Assembly: GCA_963973975.1 (NCBI GenBank)
Contig: CAXBCF010000022.1
Location: 1 to 51,414 of the forward strand
Origin: UBA1494_A sp963973975
Lineage (GTDB): Bacteria; Bacteroidota; Bacteroidia; Flavobacteriales_E; Vicingaceae
Length of the DNA stretch: 51,414 bases
Reading direction: 5' to 3'
The notes beneath the pieces are model-generated. The model worked only from the letters and a program-made list of their open reading frames with translations, was not told where the DNA came from and did not search any database. Below, in pieces: positions 23,236 through 32,300 of this stretch (the first letter of the stretch is position 1; every line of letters starts with the position of its first letter). A program made the translations under genes and the position numbers.

Positions 23236-25695
23236 ATGCGTTTTAAACGGAAATTGATTTTTAGTTTTTTCGGGATTTTTTTTCTCCTTCCTTCTCTCCA
23301 AGCGCAAAAGACAATTGTAAAGGGCAAAGTCATAGATAAAACTTCAGGTGAAAGCTTGCCTTTTGTGAATTTGTTATTCAAAGATTCTAAAATTGGCACT
23401 TCTACAGACATCGACGGGAATTACTATTTGGAAACTTATTACCCTACAGATTCGCTTCAAGCGAGTTTTGTTGGGTACAAAGCCCAAGCTCAAAAAGTTA
23501 AAAAAGACATCACTCAAACCATTAACTTTCAACTTTCTTCAGGAGATATTCAGTTAAATGTAGTTGAGGTAAAATACGCTGGCAATCCAGCTCATGAAAT
23601 ATTAGATCGAGTGAAGAACAATAAAAAAGTCAACAATCGAGAGAAGTACGATTACTTTAGTTATGAGGTGTATAATAAGGTTCAGTTTGACATCAACAAC
23701 ATCACTGAAGACTTTAAGAATAAGAAGATATTTAATAAATTTCAATTCATTTTCGATTATGTAGACACTACGGAAGAAAAGGATTTTTTACCCATGTTTA
23801 TGACTGAATCCTTATCGGATTATTATTACCGAAGAAGTCCAAAATCTGAAAAAGAATACATTAAAGCATCACAAGTTTCTGGAACTTCTAATGAGAGCAT
23901 CACTCAGTTTTTGGGCGACATGTATCAAAAAGTCAATATCTATGAAAACTACATAAGCGTTTTTGACAAATCTTTTGTGAGTCCAATTGCTGACTTTGGT
24001 AAAACATTTTACCGCTATTACTTAATTGATAGTGTGTATATTGATGGAAATTATTGCTATCAAATTGATTTTATTCCACGACAGCAACAAGAGCCTGTTT
24101 TTGAAGGAACCATGTGGATCAACGATACCACTTATGCTGTGAAAAAAATAAATGCGACCATTAACGATAATGCCAATATTAACTTTATCAATGGTTTTGA
24201 AGTACATCAAACGTATAAAAAAGTAGATAACCAGTTTTGGATGCTTGAAAAAGATGAACTGTTTGTCGATTTTGAGATTGGTCAAAACATAATGGGGCTT
24301 TATGGTCGTAAATCAACTTCTTACAAGAATTTTAAAATAAACGTAGCTCAAGACGCCAAATTTTATGAGGGAATTGACAATGTTACTGTCTTGAAAGATG
24401 CCAATAAAAAAGAGAAAACCTTTTGGGAAACCGCTCGACATGACACCTTAACTTCGAATCAGAAAGACATTTATTTAATGGTTGACTCTGTTAAAAATGT
24501 TCCAGCTTTCCGTACCTTTTTAGATATAATTCAATTAATCGTCACGGGCTACAAAGTTCAAGGGAATTTTGAGTTTGGACCTTATTTTAAAACCTATAGT
24601 TTTAACCCGGTAGAGGGACATCGGTTGCGTTTTGGTGGAAGAACTAGCAATGAGTTTAGTACACGATTAATGTTGAACGGTTATGTGGCTTATGGATTGA
24701 GAGATCAGCGTTTAAAATACAATGCAGGATTTGTTTATAAATTGAAAGACAATACCCGACAATGGTTGGAATACCAATATAAAAATGACTTGGAGCAGTT
24801 GGGTCAAAGTCAAAATGCTTTTTCTGAAGATAATATTCTCTCATCATTTTTTAGACGGAATCCCAATGATAAGCTTACTGCTGTAGAATCACACTTTGTT
24901 TCGTATAAAAGAGAATGGATTACTGGTTTTTCTTCTAAGCTGATGCTTAATAGAAGGTTGATGCAGCCTGAGGGTAGTCTTGAGTACAGAAGATTTGATC
25001 CCGAAGTTGGAATTTTCGACGATAAATCACTCATCACAACAGAGCTGAGTTTGTACACCCGTTTTGCCTACAAAGAAAAATATGTGGAAGGTGAATTTGA
25101 GCGAGTCAGTTTGGGGAGTGATTACCCAATTTTGGAAGTGCAGCTTGGTTTTGGATTGAACGATGTGTTTGATAGCGATTACAGTTATCAAAAGTTTGAA
25201 ATTGCAGTTTCAGATAATGTGAAACTGGGAATTTTTGGCTACTCTAGTTTTAGAGTCACTGCCGGAAAGTATTTTGGGAAACTGCCATACACCATTTTGG
25301 AAATTCACAATGGAAACGAAACTTTCTTTCTTGACAATCGAGCATTCAATTTGATGAACTTTTTTGAATTTGTAAGTGATGAATATGCAACTTTAATGAT
25401 CACCCATCACTTCGATGGTTTTTTCTTAAACAAAATTCCTTTTATGCGCAAGCTGAAATGGAGAGAAGTTGTTTCATACAGGGCTGTTGCTGGAAATTTA
25501 AGTGATCGTCATCGAACAGAATTAATTATTCCCGACATCACCCATAGTTTGAATGTTCCATACATGGAAATGGGACTTGGAGTTGAAAATATTTTTAAAT
25601 TGGTTCGGATTGATGCTCTTTGGCGGCTTAATTATTTGAATCATCAGAACATTAGCAAGTTTGGCATATTGGGTACTTTTGAATTTAGTTTCTAA
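23236..25695 (+). CDS. DUF5686-type outer membrane protein with carboxypeptidase-regulatory-like domain
   Basis: This 819-residue protein starts at the ATG at 23236; the frame extends to 23218. A signal peptide ends at SLQAQ. Residues about 25-110 form a carboxypeptidase-D regulatory-like beta sandwich (KGKVIDKTSGESLPFVNLLF, GTSTDIDGNYYL). The rest matches DUF5686, with a YDYFSYEVYNKVQFDINNI opening. Its C-terminal half has many amphipathic strands and ends in KFGILGTFEFSF, as in TonB-independent barrels. The function is undefined. It sits just upstream of lptB and near kdsD, which hints at envelope biogenesis by context only. Confidence 0.85.
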   Translation: MRFKRKLIFSFFGIFFLLPSLQAQKTIVKGKVIDKTSGESLPFVNLLFKDSKIGTSTDIDGNYYLETYYPTDSLQASFVGYKAQAQKVKKDITQTINFQLSSGDIQLNVVEVKYAGNPAHEILDRVKNNKKVNNREKYDYFSYEVYNKVQFDINNITEDFKNKKIFNKFQFIFDYVDTTEEKDFLPMFMTESLSDYYYRRSPKSEKEYIKASQVSGTSNESITQFLGDMYQKVNIYENYISVFDKSFVSPIADFGKTFYRYYLIDSVYIDGNYCYQIDFIPRQQQEPVFEGTMWINDTTYAVKKINATINDNANINFINGFEVHQTYKKVDNQFWMLEKDELFVDFEIGQNIMGLYGRKSTSYKNFKINVAQDAKFYEGIDNVTVLKDANKKEKTFWETARHDTLTSNQKDIYLMVDSVKNVPAFRTFLDIIQLIVTGYKVQGNFEFGPYFKTYSFNPVEGHRLRFGGRTSNEFSTRLMLNGYVAYGLRDQRLKYNAGFVYKLKDNTRQWLEYQYKNDLEQLGQSQNAFSEDNILSSFFRRNPNDKLTAVESHFVSYKREWITGFSSKLMLNRRLMQPEGSLEYRRFDPEVGIFDDKSLITTELSLYTRFAYKEKYVEGEFERVSLGSDYPILEVQLGFGLNDVFDSDYSYQKFEIAVSDNVKLGIFGYSSFRVTAGKYFGKLPYTILEIHNGNETFFLDNRAFNLMNFFEFVSDEYATLMITHHFDGFFLNKIPFMRKLKWREVVSYRAVAGNLSDRHRTELIIPDITHSLNVPYMEMGLGVENIFKLVRIDALWRLNYLNHQNISKFGILGTFEFSF

Positions 25696-25725
25696 TTATG
25701 AAACTGTAATCTAGTTGAATTATAA

Positions 25726-26460
25726 ATGAAGTTAAGAGCAGAGAACATTGTTAAGAAATACAAGAGTAGAACAGTTGTTCAAGGTGTTTCTATTGAAGTA
25801 AATCAAGGAGAAATTGTTGGTTTATTGGGACCAAATGGAGCTGGAAAAACAACCACTTTTTACATGGTTGTGGGTTTAGTTACTCCAAATAGCGGCAGAA
25901 TTTTTCTCGATGATGAAGACATTACTTCTATGCCAATGTACAAAAGAGCTCAGAAAGGAATTGGTTATTTGGCACAAGAGGCATCTATTTTTAGAAAATT
26001 GACTGTTGAAGACAACCTTCGTGCGATTTTAGAGATGACAAAACTTTCTAAAAAAGAGCAAGCTGACAAATTAGAGAGTTTGTTAGATGAGTTTGGATTG
26101 CAGCATGTTCGAAAAAATCGGGGAGATCTTTTATCAGGTGGTGAGCGCCGAAGAACTGAAATTGCCAGATGCTTGACAACCAATCCTAGTTTTATACTTT
26201 TAGATGAACCATTTGCAGGAGTTGATCCAATTGCAGTGGAAGACATTCAAGACATTGTAGCTTCACTCAAGCGAAAAAATATCGGTATTTTAATCACCGA
26301 CCACAATGTAGATGAAACCTTGGCAATCACCGACCGCACCTACTTGCTTTTTGAAGGTAAAATACTAAAAGCAGGCTCAGCCGAAGAATTGGCAAAAGAT
26401 GAAATGGTTCGAAAAGTGTATTTGGGAAAAAATTTCGAATTGAAAAAGCAAAGAACTTAG
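25726..26460 (+). CDS. lptB: LPS export ABC transporter ATPase LptB
   Basis: This 244-residue ABC ATPase has Walker A GLLGPNGAGKTTTFYMVVGL, signature LLSGGERRRTEIARCL, Walker B FILLDEPFAGVDPIAVEDIQ and the H-loop ITDHNVDETL. The DEPFAGVDPIAV and GIGYLAQEASIFRKLTVEDN stretches are characteristic of LptB rather than LivG. It powers LptFG to extract LPS from the inner membrane. lptF/lptG are not nearby, which is common in this phylum. The stop overlaps the purS stop by 4 bases on the opposite strand. Confidence 0.95.
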   Translation: MKLRAENIVKKYKSRTVVQGVSIEVNQGEIVGLLGPNGAGKTTTFYMVVGLVTPNSGRIFLDDEDITSMPMYKRAQKGIGYLAQEASIFRKLTVEDNLRAILEMTKLSKKEQADKLESLLDEFGLQHVRKNRGDLLSGGERRRTEIARCLTTNPSFILLDEPFAGVDPIAVEDIQDIVASLKRKNIGILITDHNVDETLAITDRTYLLFEGKILKAGSAEELAKDEMVRKVYLGKNFELKKQRT

Positions 26461-26711
26461 TTCAGCTCAATCACTTCGTATTCATAGCTTTCCATTAAAT
26501 GGTTCGCCAATAGTTTTTTACACGCTTCTTCAACTTTCTCTTTCGCAATTTCAATGTTATTTGCCTCAATTTCCAGCGAAATATGCTTTCCGATTCTAAC
26601 ATTATCGATTTCCGAAAGCTGTAAGTTTTTCAAACTTGAAGTTACCGCTTTTCCTTGTGGATCTAAGAGTGCCTTGAGGGGCATGATGTCTATTTCTGCT
26701 TTAAATTTCAT
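26457..26711 (-). CDS. purS: PurS-like subunit of phosphoribosylformylglycinamidine synthase
   Basis: This 84-residue protein matches PurS in length and pattern: KAEIDIMPLKALLDPQGKAV at the start, SEIDNVRIGKHISLEIEA in the middle, and a final EKVEEACKKLLANHLMESYEYE helix-strand. PurS dimers bridge PurL and PurQ in the three-subunit enzyme of purine synthesis, which turns FGAR into FGAM with glutamine-derived ammonia. purL and purQ are not in the window. The start lies inside the 3' end of pssA (11-base overlap), so translational coupling is likely. Confidence 0.85.
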   Translation of the reverse strand: MKFKAEIDIMPLKALLDPQGKAVTSSLKNLQLSEIDNVRIGKHISLEIEANNIEIAKEKVEEACKKLLANHLMESYEYEVIELN

Positions 26712-27417
26712 GCGTTGAAGATGTGTTTTCTATAAAACTAAAAATGAAATACAAAAGTAAGATAAAAGGAATTGCTGCGAAATAGAATAATAGGATAAGT
26801 GCGAAACTTATTAGCAGCAATAAGTAGCGATTTTTGTTTTTATTCCAACTCAAAGATTTAAATTTTAAAGAAATCAGTGGAATTTCAGCTACTAATAAAT
26901 ATGAGAAAACTACAACAAGAACTAAAAGCACCCAAGGGTTGAAAAAAACCTCGTGAAATTGATTCAAAGAAATAAGTCCGATATCGTTGGTGTATTGCCA
27001 ATCGATCAGCGGAAGTGAAATCCAAAAAAGGGCATTTGCCGGGGTTGGTAGGCCTATAAATGATTCTGTTTGTCGATCGTCTACATTGAATTTTGCCAAG
27101 CGCAAAGCAGAAAAAATGGCGATGATGAAAGCTGCATAAGCCAAATAAGGCGGTACATCCATTTCATTTAAAAGTGAAAAAACCAAGTAAGCTGGCACTA
27201 TGCCAAAAGTGACCACATCAGCAAGGGAATCGAGTTCTGCACCGATTGGTGAACTCACTTTTAAAATTCTAGCTGCCATGCCATCAAAAAAATCAAAAAA
27301 GGCTCCTAACAGCACTAAAATGGCAGCCAAAATAAAATTTCCTCCAGCAATTTGTGTTATTGCCAAGCAGCCACAGAGCAGGTTTAAGGAAGTAATGGCA
27401 TTTGGAATGTGACGCAT
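26701..27417 (-). CDS. pssA: CDP-diacylglycerol-serine O-phosphatidyltransferase
   Basis: This 238-residue inner-membrane enzyme has about seven hydrophobic segments. The CDP-alcohol phosphotransferase motif D-G-x2-A-R-x8-G-x3-D-x3-D is present as DGMAARILKVSSPIGAELDSLAD at about residues 45-67, preceded by FFDFF. The FIGLPTPANALFW stretch is typical of the PssA subgroup. It transfers the phosphatidyl group of CDP-diacylglycerol to L-serine, leading to phosphatidylethanolamine. It overlaps the downstream purS by 11 bases. Confidence 0.94.
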   Translation of the reverse strand: MRHIPNAITSLNLLCGCLAITQIAGGNFILAAILVLLGAFFDFFDGMAARILKVSSPIGAELDSLADVVTFGIVPAYLVFSLLNEMDVPPYLAYAAFIIAIFSALRLAKFNVDDRQTESFIGLPTPANALFWISLPLIDWQYTNDIGLISLNQFHEVFFNPWVLLVLVVVFSYLLVAEIPLISLKFKSLSWNKNKNRYLLLLISFALILLFYFAAIPFILLLYFIFSFIENTSSTHEI

Positions 27418-27621
27418 TTTTTCAGGTAAAAGTAATGAATTTGGTTTTTTGAAAAATTGAACTTGTTAATTTAATGGTTATGAATGTAATCATTTCGATT
27501 GTTTATTTTTGACTAATACTATAAGTTGAAATAATTTTGATCGCGCGATGTAATCGGGCAGTAAAGGTTGGTAAAGAATAACCTCTTAAAATAGATGCAA
27601 CAATAGAAATTCAAGTAGGCT

Positions 27622-28452
27622 ATGAATATTTTTAATAATATTTATTTAATAATTGCGATTAATGTTTTACTATTCTCTTGTAGTGATAATAAGGAGTTAA
27701 TCAAGTTAAAAAGTGAAGCTGAGAATTTATATGAAAATAAAAAAATCGAATTAGCTATTCAAAAATATAATGAAGTTTTAGGTATAGATTCAACTGAATA
27801 TGATGCTTTGGCTCAAAGGGGTTTATTAAAATTTGAAACAGGAGATATTAAAGGAGCATTAGAGGACATTAATTCTGCAATAGAATTAAAAAATGCAGGA
27901 ATTTACTTTTATCATAAAGCAAGGTTTATAGAAGAAAATGGTCTAAAAGATTCTGCAATTTTTTATTATTCCAAAGCAATATCAATAGATTCTAATTTGT
28001 ATGAGGCATATAATAATAGAGGGTTGTTGTTTAAAGCTGATAATCAAAGTGAGTTAGCATTAAGAGACTTTAATCAAGCTATTTCTTTAGATCCTGAGAA
28101 CCCCATTTTGTATAATAATAGAGGGACATTATTTCAAGAAATAGATAATCAAGAAGAAGCATTAAATGATTTTTCAATTGCTATTAATTATGGTAAATAT
28201 AATAATGTGGAGTTGTCATATTTTTATCGAAGTAGAGCGGCTTCTTATGCTTTTTTATCTAAATATGAAAAGGCATTTAAAGATTTAAATAAAGCTTTAG
28301 AGCTTAATTCCTCAAACTCTTTGGCTTTACTTGATAGAGGTATTTTGAATAAGTTAAATGGAGATAAAAAAGAAGCTTGTTCAGATTGGAAGAAAGCAGA
28401 GGAACTAGGTAATTCAGAAGCGAGATATTATATTAATAAATTTTGTTTATAA
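27622..28452 (+). CDS. TPR lipoprotein
   Basis: This 276-residue protein has a lipoprotein signal; the lipobox LLFSC gives the lipid-bearing cysteine at residue 20. Six to seven tetratricopeptide repeats follow, for example YDALAQRGLLKFETGDIKGA, LYEAYNNRGLLFKADNQSEL and SLALLDRGILNKLNGDKKEA. The end, ACSDWKKAEELGNSEARYYI, is a familiar TPR-protein terminus in this phylum. It is very AT-rich. A REP-like element begins 2 bases after the stop codon. The partner is unknown; envelope scaffold is inference. Confidence 0.8.
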   Translation: MNIFNNIYLIIAINVLLFSCSDNKELIKLKSEAENLYENKKIELAIQKYNEVLGIDSTEYDALAQRGLLKFETGDIKGALEDINSAIELKNAGIYFYHKARFIEENGLKDSAIFYYSKAISIDSNLYEAYNNRGLLFKADNQSELALRDFNQAISLDPENPILYNNRGTLFQEIDNQEEALNDFSIAINYGKYNNVELSYFYRSRAASYAFLSKYEKAFKDLNKALELNSSNSLALLDRGILNKLNGDKKEACSDWKKAEELGNSEARYYINKFCL

Positions 28453-28453
28453 A

Positions 28454-28640
28454 CCGCTAGCGCGGACTTTCAGTCCGTGAAGTATATTTTTAGGACTTTT
28501 AGTCCATATACCTCACTTGCATTATGCTCTTGACAATCTTTTAAAGTATCTATGTTGTTTACTTTATGTTTTTTCCCTTTGATCTTTCTTGAACAACATG
28601 TCCAAATATTAATAGCACGGACTGCAAGTCAGCGCTAACT
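28454..28640. mobile_element. REP/MITE-like element, copy B (about 187 bp)
   Basis: The left end CCGCTAGCGCGGACTTTCAG has the palindrome GGACTTTCAGTCC at 28464-28476, and a second palindrome GGACTTTTAGTCC follows at 28493-28505. The right end (28612-28640) is the decayed inverted partner, GGACTGCAAGTCA. The 14-mer AACATGTCCAAATA (28595-28608) is identical to copy A. The middle differs from copy A and is longer. It begins directly after the TPR lipoprotein stop. Confidence 0.72.
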
Positions 28641-28863
28641 GAGTGAGAATAGAATAGGTCATGAATCAATTTATCCATATTAAATGGTCAGCTAATTCTT
28701 CCAAATTTAAGTTAGTTTGGCACCTCTTATTTTTTACTTTACAATTTCTTAAAAAGTTTAGTATTTTTTTTTAATATTTATGCGTATTATCAATATTTTT
28801 GTTTTATTGTAACCTTTTGTAATATAAAGTCATATAATGTAAATTTCATTTTAATAGTTTTAT
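28641..28863. other. AT-rich spacer upstream of the surface-protein region
   Basis: No gene, repeat or clear promoter is seen in this very AT-rich stretch. It has long T runs (28767-28776) and probably serves as leader for the genes that follow. Confidence 0.4.
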
Positions 28864-29223
28864 ATGAATAGCTTATTACAACCTTCTAAACTTTTTGTTT
28901 TAATTGTATTTTCAACACTTAGTTTCTACTTAAAATCTCAATATCAACTTTTCATTTCTGCTGATACGCTTACTTCTAAATTTTGTATAAATGAAGTTGA
29001 AGATCTTGTTTGGGAAAATGAAGTTAATACTACAGTTTCAGGGAATGATATCCAAAAAACTATTGTAGGGAATTCTTGGAATGTTGATGCCACTTCCTTG
29101 AATATGGTTTATAATAATGGTTTTGTCCAGTCTATTGCTGATGAAACAACTACCAATCGAATGATTGGATTAAATGGGAATTCAAATTTTACTGAATTAG
29201 AATCTAATTTCCATTATACTTAA
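28864..29223 (+). pseudogene. Truncated N-terminus of a surface protein (remnant)
   Basis: This 119-residue frame has a signal-like start (KLFVLIVFSTLSFYLKSQ). It then runs DLVWENEVNTTVSGNDIQKT and NSWNVDATSLNMVYNNGFVQ, followed by a TTNRMIGLN stretch. That pattern is a repeated beta-sandwich module of large Bacteroidetes secreted proteins, which normally continues with a DYA-type strand and hundreds more residues. Here it stops after FTELESNFHYT. It is probably the broken front end of a former large protein, or a stand-alone fragment. It lies 124 bases before the giant gene and does not join it in frame. Confidence 0.5.
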
Positions 29224-29347
29224 TAAGGGAAAGCTAAGTATTAAAAAAGAGGAATAATTTTAGAATATGTATAACAACTTAAGCAGTATTTTTAGACTTT
29301 TGCAGCTCAAAAGACTAATTTTTAAGAAATTAACCAAAATTACCAAA

Positions 29348-32300
29348 ATGCAAAATATTGAACTCAGAATTATTTTATTTACAGCATTTATATTTGTATC
29401 CTACACATCAATCTTCGGTCAAACTTTATCTCCGGCAGGGGTAGGACAAAACAATATCATTTGGCTAGAAGCAAACGATCTTTCTGGGCCACTATCTGAT
29501 GGCTTTGTATGGCCTGATAAAACAAGCAATGGCTTTAATGCAACTGAAATTGCAGATGGGATAAATACTTCTTCACTCACCACTATTGGTGGGCAGCAGT
29601 ATCTCAGATTTTCAGGACTTTCTGGAGAGCAATTGATTATACCCGACGATAATGCAACAACCAACCTGTTGGATGGCGCTTCTGAATTTTCTATAATTAC
29701 TGTTTTTAATACTGGCGCAACAGACACAAGAGCGATCATTTCAAAGAGACTTAATTCAGGAGCTGGCAATCGTTCTTGGGCTATGTTTTATAATAGCGGG
29801 TTTAATATGTTTGCTTATGCTGGTGCAACTACGGTAGGAGGTCCGGGCTCAGTTGCTGCAGCAGGAAACCCTTATATAGCCACTATGACGGTAAATGCTT
29901 CTCTTTCAACTGGCTCAGTTAGAATGTTTGTTAATACAGAAGCTGAAGGAAGTACTGGCTCAAATGTATCCATTCCAGATCGAACAGAAGATGTAATTAT
30001 CGGAACTTTTGATAGTGGAGATAGTCGTTATTTTAATGGTGATATAGCAGAAATTATTGTTTATAGAGATGCCCTCAATGGAGGAGAAAGATTGGTGCTT
30101 GAAAATTACCTAGCTCAAAAATATGGAGTTGCTATTACTTTTGATTATTTCGGAAATGGCCCTAATTTTGATTCCAACTATGAGGACAATATCAGCGGAA
30201 TTGGAACTCAAAATGGAACAGAAAAGCATGCAAGTTCAGGGTATTCCAGCGGCTTACAAATCTCAGAGTTGAACAACTCTTTAGATGCTTCTAATGAATT
30301 TGTATTATTTGCGCACAATGGGGCAATTTCTCATGCTGATAACATTACTACTTCTTTAGGAGAAGCTGAAATAACCAACCGTTGGCAAAAAGACTATTAT
30401 CTTGAATTTACCCAAAATGGAATAGTAGATGCTGCTTCAGTAGATGCAGAGTTAAGGTTTGATTTTAGTGAAGCAGGACTAGCATTTTCAGGTTCAGCCT
30501 CAAGTTATGTTCTTCTTTACAGAGAAACTACTAGTGATAATTTTACTCGAGTTTTTGCCAATAATTACCTCCTTCAAAATGGGGATCAAATCGTTGTTAA
30601 TGTGCCTGCAAGTAGATTGCAATCAGGTTACTACACATTAGGGCGAGGAACTCAACTCCTTTCTCGCACTTGGTATAGTTATACTACGGGCAACTGGAAT
30701 AATCCTAGTAGTTGGACGCTAGATGGCTCTTCCACTCCTTTATTAATTAATCCAAGTAGCGAGATTCCAGGCCCCGATGATGAAGTAATCATTACCAACG
30801 GAAGAACTATTACTATGGACATTGATAATGTTACAATTCAGTCGATAGAAGTAATCGGACGCTTAGCATTATCTACCACTACAGGGCATGATTTTAATAC
30901 TATAGATGGAGGAGGTACAATACGAATGATAGGAGATGGTTCTTCCAATGATAATTTTCCGGCTGGAAATACTATAGGAGCTAATGGTTTTTCCAATTCG
31001 GATAATGGAGGTACACTAGAAATTCTTGGAAGCGGGATTAACTTAAATCAAGCGAGAGAATTTAACAATGTGGTCGTTAATATGACCAACACAACTAGCA
31101 ACGTAATTGTATTAGCAGATTATATTATCAATGGAGACCTTACCATAACGAGAGGAACATTTCAAATCAACAATAATATTGCTACAGCTAATTTGACGAT
31201 TGATTTGTTTGGAGATATGTCAATTACCTCAAATGGAAATCTTCGCACTGGAACGGCTAATGCAAGGCATGAGTTTAATTTCTATGGAGACTTTAGTAAT
31301 CTTGGCGACGCTCGTTTCTCTCAAAGAACTACCCAGAATGTGGGAACCGAAGCCAACAACGGGATTGTAGATGCAAATTTTGTTTCGAGTGATCAAGATC
31401 AGCAGGTAAGTGCAAACGGCCCGACATATTTTTATCGCATTGAGATCAATAAGGGTGTAGATGATACTTATATTCTATTTCTAGAAACAAATTCTATTTC
31501 AAACTTCGTTTTAACAGGCCCGGCAGATTATAATAATGCAGGTGATATTACAACTACTAATGATAATGCTTTCGGACTTATTGCAGGTACAGCTAGTGTT
31601 GGAAATAATGTTGTTATTAACCCACTGAATAGTGTGGGAAATTACTCTATTGGTAGTAAAGCAAGATTGCTAGTGGCAGGCGGACAAGTAGCAAAAAGAG
31701 GAGGTGCTGCAGTTACTCCATATGGCACTATAGAGGTAACTGCAGGAATATTTGAAGTTCCTTCAGGTAGTGGTATTACCACCCGAGGAGCAGGTCAGAT
31801 TATTGTTTCTGGTGGAGAAGTTTGGGTGAGCCAGATTAGAACTTCTATATTGGGTTCTACGGCTGTTGGGGGTTTTCAGCAAACAGGTGGTACGGTAAAT
31901 GTATGGGATTACTCTGCCGCAGAAAGTCCTATTACTGGCCTGGCAGCAGGCACTGCAGGTAATACTTATGCTCGATTCTGTCTCACTTATGAAGGAAACA
32001 CTTTTATAATGACAGGAGGGACTTTGAATGTAAAAAATGCAACAAATACGGGATTGATTTTCATCAATTCTGATCCAGGCAATATCAACGTTACAGGAGG
32101 AACTGTTAACGTTTTTTCTAACGTTACTAATGAATCCGAAATTGCATCTTTGGCTCCATTCTGGGATTTAAATATTATTAATGAAAGTACTAGTACTTCT
32201 GCAAGGGTAACTTCACAAACACTTACTTGTGGACCAGGTGGTCCTGATAATCGGACCATTACTAACCCTAACTTAAGAGTGCTTAATAATCTGACTATTG

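Noticed and set aside
27540..27555. ATCGCGCGAT palindrome upstream of the TPR lipoprotein
   Set aside because: Only 10 bases long, with no promoter nearby and no second copy in the window.
29419..29769. 116-residue minus-strand frame in the giant gene
   Set aside because: Antisense of a LamG-like domain; no family features.
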